The position numbers were made by a program, and so were the translations under genes. Shown piece after piece: positions 35,792 through 45,607 of a stretch of DNA of 64,000 bases. The DNA lies in contig NZ_JACOPH010000004.1 in the NCBI RefSeq assembly GCF_014287635.1, positions 171,155 to 235,154 of the forward strand, read 5' to 3'. Source of the stretch: Roseburia zhanii (GTDB taxonomy: Bacteria > Bacillota > Clostridia > Lachnospirales > Lachnospiraceae). Under the pieces are notes generated by a model. The model was not told the DNA's origin. It saw only the letters and a list, made by a program, of their open reading frames with translations, and ran no database searches. Positions within the stretch are counted from its first letter, which is position 1; the number at the start of each line of letters is the position of its first letter.

Positions 35792-38700
35792 ACGCTTTCA
35801 ATAAAGCTCTTTGCGATTTTGTATAGCCTTACTGTCTGGACTGCATACTCACTGTTTTGACTGTCTTTTTCATCTTTGATGATCTCTTTTTTAAACTGTG
35901 AAAAATCGAGATCTTCTGCATAAGTACATTTCAGAGCACAGTTTTCACCTAACGATTCTGCGATCTTATCTGCATTTTTCGACAAAAGATCCTCTGTGTC
36001 CTGATCATCTGCTGCGATCAGTCCGGTAATGCCTTCTTCTTTTGCCGCTATGCTTGCAGCTACTTTGCCTGCATTCTCCATTTCAAACATGATCTCAACC
36101 ATACCATGCCGCTTTGTTCCACGGACGATCTTTAATGAAAGATTTGTGACCTCATCTCCGACAAGCACCGGTATGTTGTATTCTTCTTCATCTGCCATCT
36201 TTCCTGCGATCGAAAGCTGTGTATTCATCAGCTTTAATTCACGGATATCCATGCTGGTAATGTGTTTTTCATCTGCGATCATCGTTTTCATCACATTTTC
36301 TGCAGTTTCGGCTAATGCCTCCTGTGCGGCTGCCATTTCTTCCGGTGTCTTTAATGCTTCTGAAAACTTCTCTAGGATATCCTGCTCGATCGCTGCAAAA
36401 TCAACTTCTTCTCCTGAAAATACTTCATCACTGTTAAACAACTGTGAAAATACCTGATTCCGCTTATTTAACAGGCGGTTTGCTGCAATCACGTTATTGA
36501 TCGTATTGGGGATTTCAAAATGCTCCAGCAGATGGTATACTTCATCGTCTGCCGTTGCTGCTTCTTCTGCTTCTTTTAACTGGCTTTTTGCATAATCATG
36601 TTCTAATGCTAAATCTGCTTCCTGCGTTTCTTTTGCATATTCCATCAATGCTTCTTTTAACTGCTCCGGTGTATAATTTTCCCAGTCGGAGTTTTCTAAC
36701 AGCCTCTGCATCGTTACCGGAGTCAGTGTTTTGGCCACATCTTTGATACAATTATTCTGGTATGCCGTATCAATCTGCTCGGTAATGGATTTTGCAGCCA
36801 TACTGCCCTTATCTGCTCCTGCAAATTCATCATCGATCGTATAGTCCATGCCGCTTTTCTTTGCGCTGCGCACAGCCGTTAGCAGATTGCGCATCGTAAG
36901 TTCGCCGCCCTGGCTTATCAGCGCTCCGATCGCAGCACCATCTGTCTTTTCCACCTGACGGATCAGACGGTAAATACCGATATAAGACTCTCTTTCATCT
37001 TGTGAGATCTCATGGTTCTGCTCTAGTTTCCACAGGTATTCGCTGAAGCGCTTTGTATCCTCTGCACCTGTTTCTTCCTGTATACTCTCCACTGTGGCAT
37101 TTAATTCTTCTAACGGCATATCTAATGGGTTATTTCCCTGACGGATCAGTTCCCGTACTGCTGCCGGCGTCAGATTTGAAAATGTTCTCTGTACCCGTTC
37201 ATCTGCCGCTTTCATTGTCGTAATGGATTCTTCCGTGATCTCTAACTGGTTATATGCTAAGATTCTGACTGCCCTGCGGTTTGCTTCACTGCTCTCTAAA
37301 CCGATATCTTTTAGGATGTCATCCACATTGGCAAATGCCTTTTGTATAGAATCTCCTAAATCTTTTCTCGGTGCAGTCATCAGTGTTTCATAACTTTCGC
37401 CTGCTTTTTCAAATGTATCTTTTAATGCAGTACCTGCTTCGTGCAGTCCGTTTACTGTATCGAGATCATATCCATGCATTCCTAACAGATATGCCGGCAT
37501 TTCTTTTAAATCCGATACTTTTTGGGACGTTTCTTCAAATAGTGCGGCTGCACCTGCATCTTCTACTTCCCCATTCTCCTGAAGCAATGCGGTATAATAA
37601 CTGCTCTCCTGCTGTTTTAAATCTTCAACTAATGCCTCTAACGGCTTTGTATCTATGGAAATTCCCTGCTTGATAAGTGCCCGGTTGGCTTCGGTCGTCA
37701 TTGCAAGCCTTGTTTCCTCTAACACTCTTTTTGCCCGTAAAAATGCAAGTCCCTGATCGGTAATGGCTTCTAGGGCACCATTATTTTCACCTGCATCTGT
37801 GACAGGGTTTGTTTCCTCTGCACTTTTATTTCCTGCTGTGATCAGATCATCTGCTTTGGTCAGATCAAGGATTCCATTTTTCCGCTGTGTGATCGTCTGT
37901 TCTAAACTTTCGACAGAAATTTCTATATTATTCGCAACTAAGTAGGCAATATCTTCTTCGGTTGCCTCTGTCACGATCTCTACGGCATGTTCTGCCTGTG
38001 CCGTAATCGAATATTCCGGCAGAAGCATCGCATCATTTGGACGGTTTCCTTCTGATACTGCGGTTACGATCGCAGAGATGACATTGTTTCCTTCCATTGG
38101 AAGTGCAAGGTTACTTAATTTCTGCATATAAGAAAAATTCTCAGCTGTCAGTGGTATCTCGCTTTCTACCATCCACTTACTGTCAGAAAGTGTCTGTTCA
38201 TTTACCTCTTCCCCAGCGGCAGTAATAACCTGCTCTAACTGAGCAGTAAATGCTTCAAAATCAATCTCAGAATCCTGTGGCGGCATATAAGATGCACTTC
38301 CTGAAAATTCTGCCATATACAGATTCTCAATGCTCGGCTCTAAACGGTTATCTAACAGATATTTGATTGCACCTTCGGATAACGGTTTTAACTCCTGTGC
38401 CTGTGCATATGCTTCAACACCCTCTGTAAGATTTGCTTCTGTTGCCGGCAGATTTGCTCCTTCTAAACACTTCTGAAGCTGTGCGGCTGCGGCTGCATTA
38501 CCGCCTAATGACTCTAACTGCTCCTGTGTCAGGGAATCTCCAAATACGGAAACGTCCACACCTGCTTTTGCAAGCTGCACTTTGATCTTATCCATCGCTG
38601 TAATGACCGTATGGCTTGCCATATCCCCGACGGAAAATCCATCTTCTTCGGCTTGTCTGTAATCTTCTGCTGACATCGTATTTGCCATGACTGCCATCTG

Positions 38701-38931
38701 GTTTTTCCGCTCTGTGGCATCCATCTGATTACTCATTTTTTCCTCAAATTCTTCTATGACACCCTTTGTCAGTTCCTCTTTTCCATAACCGGTCTGTCCC
38801 ATGCGGACGGATTTTTCTAACTTGTCCGTTTTCGTCTTTATGGTTTCCTGAAAAGAAGTTGTCACCTTCGCTTTTTCAAATGGTGACTCTACTGTAGTCT
38901 GTTCTATGCCTTTCCCATTTTCTATCTTCAT
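35773..38931 (-). CDS. Very large FliK-like flagellar protein (DUF6240-like)
   Basis: 1052 aa, acidic, almost wholly helical. The middle 750 residues are repeats of a 60-70-residue motif in which phrases such as LTAENFSYMQKLSNL, LAEGAIKYLLDN-like and ITEESITTMKAADERV recur. The final 150 residues (NIPVLVGDEVTNLSLKIV, MVEIMFEMENAGKVAASI) resemble the C-terminal hook-length-control domain of FliK. Similar proteins are labelled DUF6240 in Lachnospiraceae; that name is from memory. A ruler-like role is plausible given the repeats and the flagellin neighbour, but FliK proper is usually 350-500 aa. Confidence 0.7.
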   Translation of the reverse strand: MKIENGKGIEQTTVESPFEKAKVTTSFQETIKTKTDKLEKSVRMGQTGYGKEELTKGVIEEFEEKMSNQMDATERKNQMAVMANTMSAEDYRQAEEDGFSVGDMASHTVITAMDKIKVQLAKAGVDVSVFGDSLTQEQLESLGGNAAAAAQLQKCLEGANLPATEANLTEGVEAYAQAQELKPLSEGAIKYLLDNRLEPSIENLYMAEFSGSASYMPPQDSEIDFEAFTAQLEQVITAAGEEVNEQTLSDSKWMVESEIPLTAENFSYMQKLSNLALPMEGNNVISAIVTAVSEGNRPNDAMLLPEYSITAQAEHAVEIVTEATEEDIAYLVANNIEISVESLEQTITQRKNGILDLTKADDLITAGNKSAEETNPVTDAGENNGALEAITDQGLAFLRAKRVLEETRLAMTTEANRALIKQGISIDTKPLEALVEDLKQQESSYYTALLQENGEVEDAGAAALFEETSQKVSDLKEMPAYLLGMHGYDLDTVNGLHEAGTALKDTFEKAGESYETLMTAPRKDLGDSIQKAFANVDDILKDIGLESSEANRRAVRILAYNQLEITEESITTMKAADERVQRTFSNLTPAAVRELIRQGNNPLDMPLEELNATVESIQEETGAEDTKRFSEYLWKLEQNHEISQDERESYIGIYRLIRQVEKTDGAAIGALISQGGELTMRNLLTAVRSAKKSGMDYTIDDEFAGADKGSMAAKSITEQIDTAYQNNCIKDVAKTLTPVTMQRLLENSDWENYTPEQLKEALMEYAKETQEADLALEHDYAKSQLKEAEEAATADDEVYHLLEHFEIPNTINNVIAANRLLNKRNQVFSQLFNSDEVFSGEEVDFAAIEQDILEKFSEALKTPEEMAAAQEALAETAENVMKTMIADEKHITSMDIRELKLMNTQLSIAGKMADEEEYNIPVLVGDEVTNLSLKIVRGTKRHGMVEIMFEMENAGKVAASIAAKEEGITGLIAADDQDTEDLLSKNADKIAESLGENCALKCTYAEDLDFSQFKKEIIKDEKDSQNSEYAVQTVRLYKIAKSFIESVKELQF

Positions 38932-39028
38932 AAATTTTACCTCAAATTCTTATACTGTTTATTATTTCGGTAAAATCCTCCAAAAAATAAACATATCTCA
39001 GGCATTTTGTCTGAAACAATTCGGATTT

Positions 39029-39073
39029 ATAAAAAGAGGCAGTATATGCATCTAAGCTCACATATACTGCCTC
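39029..39073 (-). terminator. Terminator of glgB
   Basis: GAGGCAGTATATG (39036-39048) and CATATACTGCCTC (39061-39073) form a perfect 13-bp stem, followed on the minus strand by TTTTTATAAA. Confidence 0.9.
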
Positions 39074-39096
39074 TTTCCTATGTATATCGCATTTTC

Positions 39097-41004
39097 CTAA
39101 TAAGAGAATCTAAAGATTGCAACACCATATCCCGGCAACGGATAAGAAATTGAATAGTCCCTTCCGTCACATTCGGATTTGACCGCTTTATAACTTAGCG
39201 GACGTTTCGTTCCCTCTGCCTGGAACTTCTCATCATCACTGTGAAAGATCAGACGGTATGATTTATTCACCGGCACGCCGACACGATAGTCATCTCTTGC
39301 AACCGGTGTAAAGTTACAGACAAAAAGCAGACAGTTCTTGCCATCTTTGCTCTTTCTGATAAAGCTGAAAATACTGCGGTCTGCGTCATTTGCATTGATC
39401 CACTCAAAGCCGTTCCACTCATGGTCTAATTCGTACATTGCCGGATATTTCTTATAGATGTGCAGTAATTCCTTTACAAATGTCTGCATAGATTTGTGGC
39501 TTGGATTATCTAACAGATACCACTCTAATTCCGTCTTTTCACTCCATTCGTGGAGCTGTGCAAATTCCTGTCCCATAAACAGAAGTTTCTTGCCCGGATG
39601 TCCCATCATAAAAGCATATCCCACTTTTAAGTTCGAGAATTTATCTTCACCTGTTCCCGGCATTTTATTGATCATAGAGCACTTTAAATGCACCACCTCA
39701 TCATGGGAAAGGACTAAGATATATTTCTCACTGTTATTATAAGACATTGCAAATGTCATTTTATTGTGGTTGTTTTTTCTGAAATACGGATCTAATTTCA
39801 TATAATCCAAAAAATCGTGCATCCAGCCCATATTCCATTTGAAGGAGAAATTCAGTCCACCTTCCGGTGCCGGTCCTGTTACCATCGGCCATGCGGTAGA
39901 TTCTTCTGCGATCATAACCGTTCCCGGATTCCGTCCGGTGATCAGTGTATTGATATGTTTGAAAAATTCGATCGCTTCTAAATTCTTATTCTCTCCATAC
40001 TTATTCGGTATCCACTGTCCCGCATCTTTGCCATAATCTAAATACAGCATAGATGCAACTGCATCGACACGCAGTCCGTCAATATGGTAATGCTCGATCC
40101 ACATCAAAGCACTTCCGATCAAAAAGTTTTTGACCTGATTATTGCCATAATTAAAGATCTTTGTACCCCAGTCCGGATGTTCACCCATTCTAGGATCGGC
40201 ATATTCATACAATGCCTGTCCGTCAAATTCTGCTAATCCATGTGCATCTTTTGGGAAATGTGCCGGTACCCAATCTAAGATCACACCGATATTATTCTTA
40301 TGGAAATAGTTGACTAACCATGCAAAATCCTCCGGTTTACCATAGCGGGAAGTCGGTGCATAATAGCCTGTTACCTGATAACCCCATGAACCGTCAAACG
40401 GATATTCTGATATTCCCATCAGTTCGATATGCGTATAGCCCATTTTTTTCACATAACTGCATAAGGATTTTGCAAGTTCCCGATAGGTATAAAATCCGCC
40501 ATCCCCATCTTCTCCCGGATGACGCATCCATGAGCCCGGATGCACTTCATAGATACTCATCGGCTGATGATCCATCGTTCCATGAGATGCACGTTTTTTC
40601 ATCCATACATCATCTGTCCATTTAAAGTGCTCTATATCGGTAATACGTGAAGCTGTTCCCGGCCTTACTTCTGCAAAATTCGCATACGGATCGGCTTTGT
40701 ATAACTTTCTTCCGTCAGGAGTGATGATCAGATATTTGTACAGACTTCCTGTTCCAAGTCCCGGAATGAACAACTCATAAATACCTGCTTCTTCCGGCTC
40801 TAAACGCTCCATCTCATGTTTTGTTTCATTCCATTCATTAAATTCCCCAATGACAAACACTTTTTCGGCATGAGGTGCATAAACTGCAAAACAGATTCCT
40901 TTTTTATTTCTGCGTATCTGTGGATGTGCACCTAATTTTTTGTAAATATCGTAGTGTGTTGCCTGCCCAAATAAATACATATCCAGTTCTGAAAAATTAC
41001 CCAT
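39097..41004 (-). CDS. glgB: 1,4-alpha-glucan branching enzyme
   Basis: Adds alpha-1,6 branches to glycogen. 635 aa: N-terminal CBM48 (YAPHAEKVFVIGEFNEWNE), GH13 barrel with DWVPAHFP, the nucleophile region GLRVDAVASMLY, the acid region MIAEESTAWP and VVHLKCSM, then a C-terminal all-beta domain. It lacks the extra N-terminal module of E. coli GlgB. No other glg gene is adjacent. RBS CGGAGGG lies 8 bases before the ATG. Confidence 0.95.
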   Translation of the reverse strand: MGNFSELDMYLFGQATHYDIYKKLGAHPQIRRNKKGICFAVYAPHAEKVFVIGEFNEWNETKHEMERLEPEEAGIYELFIPGLGTGSLYKYLIITPDGRKLYKADPYANFAEVRPGTASRITDIEHFKWTDDVWMKKRASHGTMDHQPMSIYEVHPGSWMRHPGEDGDGGFYTYRELAKSLCSYVKKMGYTHIELMGISEYPFDGSWGYQVTGYYAPTSRYGKPEDFAWLVNYFHKNNIGVILDWVPAHFPKDAHGLAEFDGQALYEYADPRMGEHPDWGTKIFNYGNNQVKNFLIGSALMWIEHYHIDGLRVDAVASMLYLDYGKDAGQWIPNKYGENKNLEAIEFFKHINTLITGRNPGTVMIAEESTAWPMVTGPAPEGGLNFSFKWNMGWMHDFLDYMKLDPYFRKNNHNKMTFAMSYNNSEKYILVLSHDEVVHLKCSMINKMPGTGEDKFSNLKVGYAFMMGHPGKKLLFMGQEFAQLHEWSEKTELEWYLLDNPSHKSMQTFVKELLHIYKKYPAMYELDHEWNGFEWINANDADRSIFSFIRKSKDGKNCLLFVCNFTPVARDDYRVGVPVNKSYRLIFHSDDEKFQAEGTKRPLSYKAVKSECDGRDYSISYPLPGYGVAIFRFSY

Positions 41005-41059
41005 ACCTTTACCCTCCGAGTTCCTTTATTATGTAACGGCAGTCATTTCCTGCTATTAT

Positions 41060-43606
41060 TTATTCTTCAAAATCTTTCTCTCTTAAGATAACATAATCAT
41101 CCTCGGTATATCTTCTGGACGTAATGATCGAAAGTGCCTTTTTTAAGGACTTCTTCTCTGCCTTCTCAATGGCTTCGTCCACGATCTCTTTGACTTCTGT
41201 TAAAGTTGTCGCCCGGTCAAGTTTCTGTATATTGCTGATACGGTTATAGAGTGCAAGCACTCCCATATTATCAATCTCATAATCAAGATCATGTGCATAG
41301 GCTTTTCCAAACTCGACTAATTCATCACTGGTAAATACCGGAATTGTGATCTTTTCGGTAAATTTCTTTGCAAGTCCTTCATCTCTGCCCATTGCCTGAT
41401 TTAAACCGACTCTGGTATCTTCCATAATGACCAGGATACCGCTTGTATCCGTTTCTAAGAGAAGCGACAGCTTGACTGCTGTTTCCCGGTCAATCTCACC
41501 TGCCCGCTCAATGATCAGACAACCGCCGGAAATCTTCTTTAATAGTGCTGAGAGGTCTTTTTTATTCAATGCTTCTGCATCGATCTTACCGATCTTGCCA
41601 TTCGGACGTTTGACTTCCTTTTGAAGTGCCTTGATGAGCCCTGTTGCAAGAACTGTCTTTCCGCAGCCTTTGCCACCCTGTATCAGGATATTTCCGGTTG
41701 CTGAACTTGCACATTTTGACAATCTTGCAGATGCTCCGGTCAATACCTGACAGATCTGGCGTTCCATTCCGTCAACCGGTACAAAATAGGAAAAGATTGC
41801 TTTCTGTGCATCACTTAACTTTGTAATTGCCGGACGTTCTCCTGCTACCGGATCTTCACCCTCATTTTCTAACTTCATAACCTGCTGCACTAAGGCTTCT
41901 GCGACCTTATCAGTCTTGATCTCCTTAGTGTCCTGCTTCATAAGCGGACTCTCTGCGGCATCTTCCATACCTTCCGGCATTGCGATCTCTGGCAGCGGCT
42001 GATCTGTTGCAGCACTCGTTTTACCATAAAATTCTGCTTCCGCAAGCTGCATTTCTTCTTCATTTGCTAAATATGGATCTGCTTTATCGGAAACCTCTGT
42101 TTCTACCGGATGTTCAACCTTCAACGCATGTTCTGTTTCAACAACTCCTTCTGGCTGAACCGGTTCCTCTGGTGCACCAGAACTCTCTGCAGCTGTCTGC
42201 GGTCTTTCAAACTCCCTTGGTACATATGGCTTTAATCCGATCTGTTCATCGAAATTCGGTTTTGCCTGTTTTACTTTGCGGAGCAGTTCATGTTCTGTTT
42301 CATCCTGAAGTCTGTCGATTTCCTGCTGAAGCCTATGGTTCACGTCTTCCATCAAACGTCCGGCACCTTCTTCATCGGATATCTGCTCTCCGCTCTCTAA
42401 GTAATCTTTCCTTAAAACCTCTGCCGGTGTCATGCCATTTTCTAACTTCGGCATCACATCTGCCAGACGATCCATAATATCTCCGGCTTCCTGCAAAGCT
42501 CTTGCTTTGGCGGATTCTAATTTCTGCTGGTCTGCCATCTGAAGTGCCGCCTCTGCAGCATGCATTTTCTTTTTCCATCCACTTAAGGAATCATGTATAC
42601 TCATCTGACCGTTGAGCTGTGGTTTTTGTGCATCGCCCTCTGTATTCATGTTATGCTGTCCATCATGATCCTCTGATAAGATCTCTTTAAAATTCACTCT
42701 GAGTGCATCATCGATCTTCGCTTCCGTTTCCATATGTGCAGCTTCTTCCTCTGCTTCTTTTTTAGCATCTGCCGGAACTTGAAGATATGGGATCTCTCCT
42801 ACCATCTTCTTGATCCCATCCATCGCATCGTCTACAGCTTCTTTCTCGGTCGCATCCATGATCTGCTGCATACTCTTTGCAAGTTCTTCCTGCAGGTTCG
42901 TTGTATTATATTTTTCAACATCCTCCTGAACTAACGGAATTGTAACGGAAGGTGCATCTGCCTCTGGTCTGATCTCCTTAATGCCATCCCGGTACTGTCT
43001 GAAACTGCGGTACTTATCTTCCTGTGACTTCGTAAGCGGCTGATAAAGCATCTTTAATTCTAAAGCACGTTCCACATAAACTCCGTCACCAAACCATAAG
43101 ATCAGTTCATCGCAGGCATTGATACACTTCTCCACTTCGCCTGCACGATGATACAGATATGCTAATTCATATGCCCATTCTTCTGTATATTCAGATTCTT
43201 TTAATTCTTCTAAAATCGTGATCAGCGTATGGATATCTGCTCCTTTTGCCTTACTGATACGGTAACGGAGCACATATCTTAAATTATCATGGGGCGCAAG
43301 TTCTACGAATTCATCATAGTATTCTTCCGCTTCCTCGAAATTCTTCATCTTGATCGCAATTTCTGACAAACGGTATATGATCATTCTTCCGATCGGTGAA
43401 CGGTCATATGCCATCAAAAGGATATCTCTTGCTTCTTCATAACGTTTCTGCTTTGTATAAACATCCCCTGCTTTGATCAATAAATTTATATTTTTTATTC
43501 TTCTCCAGTTGATCGTGTCTGCAATCTCTGCCGCTGTTGCATAATCTCCCTCGGCAGCTAATGCCTTCATCTGGTCTAGTTTTAGTTTATATTCGTATTT
43601 ATCCAA
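41060..43606 (-). CDS. TPR protein with C-terminal P-loop ATPase domain
   Basis: 848 aa, TTG start with GAGGTG upstream. Residues 1-200 are tetratricopeptide-type helices (AGDVYTKQKRYEEARDILLM, KMKNFEEAEEYYDEFVELA). Residues 200-600 are acidic, disordered and partly coiled coil. Residues 600-840 hold an AAA-like domain: Walker A IQGGKGCGKTVLATGL, Walker B GGCLIIERAG, and LLETDTSGILVIMEDTR with a likely sensor. This architecture is familiar from Lachnospiraceae but without known role; it may act as a scaffold remodelling a protein complex. It is 55 bases upstream of glgB in the same direction. Confidence 0.75.
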   Translation of the reverse strand: MDKYEYKLKLDQMKALAAEGDYATAAEIADTINWRRIKNINLLIKAGDVYTKQKRYEEARDILLMAYDRSPIGRMIIYRLSEIAIKMKNFEEAEEYYDEFVELAPHDNLRYVLRYRISKAKGADIHTLITILEELKESEYTEEWAYELAYLYHRAGEVEKCINACDELILWFGDGVYVERALELKMLYQPLTKSQEDKYRSFRQYRDGIKEIRPEADAPSVTIPLVQEDVEKYNTTNLQEELAKSMQQIMDATEKEAVDDAMDGIKKMVGEIPYLQVPADAKKEAEEEAAHMETEAKIDDALRVNFKEILSEDHDGQHNMNTEGDAQKPQLNGQMSIHDSLSGWKKKMHAAEAALQMADQQKLESAKARALQEAGDIMDRLADVMPKLENGMTPAEVLRKDYLESGEQISDEEGAGRLMEDVNHRLQQEIDRLQDETEHELLRKVKQAKPNFDEQIGLKPYVPREFERPQTAAESSGAPEEPVQPEGVVETEHALKVEHPVETEVSDKADPYLANEEEMQLAEAEFYGKTSAATDQPLPEIAMPEGMEDAAESPLMKQDTKEIKTDKVAEALVQQVMKLENEGEDPVAGERPAITKLSDAQKAIFSYFVPVDGMERQICQVLTGASARLSKCASSATGNILIQGGKGCGKTVLATGLIKALQKEVKRPNGKIGKIDAEALNKKDLSALLKKISGGCLIIERAGEIDRETAVKLSLLLETDTSGILVIMEDTRVGLNQAMGRDEGLAKKFTEKITIPVFTSDELVEFGKAYAHDLDYEIDNMGVLALYNRISNIQKLDRATTLTEVKEIVDEAIEKAEKKSLKKALSIITSRRYTEDDYVILREKDFEE

Positions 43607-43994
43607 TTTGTGTCACCTCAAAAAGTGCAGATTTACTCCATTTAAGTGTAGCATAACAAGCGGTGTTATGTCAAAAAATATTCCTTGATTCTATATTAAA
43701 ATTCTTACTCAAACTTCAACACCTCGATATCCCATATGCCGATATTTTAGAAATGCCGACTTTTGATTTTCTGAAATATCAGATTTTAGGACTTTATAAA
43801 TATATCGGCATTGCTTACTAATAGAGATGTAACCAGTCATCACTATGATCTCTCGGAATCTTGAGTGATCATGCCAGCAAAACTCTGGCATTGAACTTTG
43901 AAAAGTAAATATTATTCTTGAACGTAAAATGAACGCAAGAAATAAACATAACTGTCGCTATGTTTCAAAAAATGAGATATAATAATCTACAGGA
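43607..43994. other. AT-rich intergenic stretch, no gene recognised
   Basis: It holds the upstream region of the TPR-ATPase gene and about 300 bases with no convincing coding frame. A minus-strand frame at 43709-43891 is open but unlike a known protein and has no RBS. The words ATGCCGATATTTTAGAA and ATATATCGGCAT around 43735-43816 form a loose dyad. Confidence 0.4.
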
Positions 43995-44213
43995 TTATGC
44001 TACATCCAAAATCATTTTTTTCAGGGTTGATTCAGATGGCAAATCCCATGCATCCAGATGCTGTAACATCAGAATGTGACAGAGGCGGCAGTACCACATC
44101 TTAGTTGAGCGGTGTCTGCCGTCTTCTAATTTAAAATCTAATTTCTCGCGTTTGTTAGAACGCTCAGCAGAAGTTCTTGCATTGTATTCCTGTTTCCATG
44201 AGCTTTCGTACGT
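43995..44213 (-). pseudogene. C-terminal fragment of a DDE transposase
   Basis: About 72 codons with the conserved tail of an IS transposase: WKQEYNARTSAERSNKRE (the R-T-x-x-E-R-x-N motif after the last catalytic Glu), FKLEDGRHRSTKMW and a helical end HLDAWDLPSESTLKKM, closing at TAA 43995. There is no start codon: the frame begins right after the stop codon of the HTH relic. Catalytic Asp residues are gone. IS1182/IS4-like family is a guess. Confidence 0.65.
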
Positions 44214-44450
44214 TTACTCTTCTCTCATCTGGTCATTTTTCAGCTCCAGCAGCTCATCCATTATTCTGGCATCCAGTGCTTCTGCCTTTTTTCCTTCCAG
44301 CAGATATGATCCACTGCAATTCAGGGCTTTTGCTATTTCCAGAACAATGCTGCTTTTCTCATTTCCCTGATTCTTGTTCGCATTGTATTTTCTGCATATG
44401 TATTTCTCATTCTTTTCTCCGTTTCCGGAGCCCAAACGGAAATACAACAT
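44214..44450 (-). pseudogene. C-terminal remnant of an XRE-type HTH protein
   Basis: The last 50 codons (GNEKSSIVLEIAKALNCSGS and YLLEGKKAEALDARIMDEL) match the end of a Cro/CI helix-turn-helix plus its trailing helix. The first two helices are missing and the upstream 25 codons do not look like protein. It ends in a single TAA in the same frame as the transposase fragment that follows. Confidence 0.5.
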
Positions 44451-44619
44451 GTCCTATGATTGAACAGAAAAAGAGCCTGCAAAACGCATTAAAATAAAAC
44501 GATCTCTCGTTATATTTCCGTTTTGCAGGCTCCTTATAGTCTTCTGCTATATTCAACTCGTTTACAAACTCTTGCGCAGTGGGATCATCTTTAAGGATTC
44601 TCGGCATTACCGAAATCAT
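44407..44619 (-). other. Short unrecognised open frame crossed by a terminator
   Basis: 70 codons from an ATG at 44619. The first 35 (VMPRILKDDPTAQEFVNELN and on) look like real protein, the rest does not. The terminator at 44466-44532 begins within it, so if this was a gene its 3' part is probably replaced. Confidence 0.2.
44466..44532 (-). terminator. Long-stem terminator
   Basis: GAGCCTGCAAAACG (44473-44486) and CGTTTTGCAGGCTC (44519-44532) pair perfectly over 14 bp; the minus strand continues TTTTTCTG. The 32-base loop contains a smaller AACGA/TCGTT stem. Confidence 0.7.
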
Positions 44620-44716
44620 GCTTCCGGCTCCTCTGTCCAGTCTGATGGTCCACCCACTGGCTCATTTTATTCAGTTATCTATTACTCGTGCAGTATTTTC
44701 ATACTGCTTATATTAT

Positions 44717-44911
44717 TCAAATCTGATTTTTTCTCCGATCCCGGATTGTCTTAAGTTCCCCTGATTTCAGATCCGCAATCGTAACCGTCCGGCATTTCGG
44801 ACAAATGATATTCAATGATATTACTTCTTTACATGTTGCCAAAAACTTTCCACAGCCTGAACAATAAATCATTCTGTGTTCATTATCTCGTTTATCATTT
44901 CTCATTTCCAT
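44717..44911 (-). CDS. Com-like zinc-ribbon protein (start uncertain)
   Basis: The C-terminal 50 residues (MIYCSGCGKFLATCKEVISL then IICPKCRTVTIADLK) hold two C-x2-C pairs 17-20 residues apart, like phage Mu Com, a translational regulator. The frame is open to 45121, but upstream codons look random and no RBS was found; the start used (44911) is the Met before MRNDKRDNEH. A second protein of the same design lies at 45307. Both belong to mobile-element debris. Confidence 0.5.
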   Translation of the reverse strand: MEMRNDKRDNEHRMIYCSGCGKFLATCKEVISLNIICPKCRTVTIADLKSGELKTIRDRRKNQI

Positions 44912-45306
44912 CCTAATAGTCGGTTTTTTCACTACTCCCCTATAAATATTACGATTCCCCTGTCTATTCTCCTTTGTGTTGTACAATATCCTGAGTACAT
45001 ATCTGGCCATTCTCTCAAAAAAATCGCGTTTTTCCTTCCAGGGCATATTAACAACTATTCTTTTGATATTCCTAGTCTTTATCGTTATCGTTCGACATAT
45101 TACTCCTTCCATTTCATCCATAATAGAATACTATTTTCTTCTATAAATCAGAACCGAGTAATATGTGGAAGGTTTTGGACATATTAGCGTGATTTTTTCC
45201 AGATAAAACCAGACACCCAACACATATCAGTATTTTTTATTATTTGTACCAAGGACAGATTATGGGGATATTTTCCTATATTCTGTACCTTTTCTGTATG
45301 TTATTA

Positions 45307-45555
45307 CTACATTACTCTTTTTTGCTGCCGTAATGCTTCCATATCTGTAGAGTACCTGCTGGCTTTTTCCTGATCATGTTCCTTTCCGCGGCAGTTCTCA
45401 AATATCTTCATATAAATTTCATCCACCACCCCTACGATTTCTTTCTTGCATCTCACACATATAATCTCAACACTGCAATTTCCCGCCATCTTAAACAACT
45501 GCTTTCCGCAGGACGGGCAGCTCACATATCTCATCTTAACTCTCTCAGTCATCAT
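45307..45555 (-). CDS. Com-like zinc-ribbon protein
   Basis: 82 aa from the first of two ATG codons preceded by AGGAGG. The N-terminal half MRYVSCPSCGKQLFKMAGNC then IICVRCKKEIVGVVD has a C-x2-C...C-x2-C zinc ribbon of the Com type; the C-terminal half is a charged helix. In phage Mu, Com binds mRNA to expose the start of the mom gene. No mom-like gene is nearby, so its present role is unknown. Confidence 0.65.
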   Translation of the reverse strand: MMTERVKMRYVSCPSCGKQLFKMAGNCSVEIICVRCKKEIVGVVDEIYMKIFENCRGKEHDQEKASRYSTDMEALRQQKRVM

Positions 45556-45607
45556 CAAAGTCCTCCTGACATTGTACAATTTGCGTACCATTCAACGGAT
45601 AAGGGAA

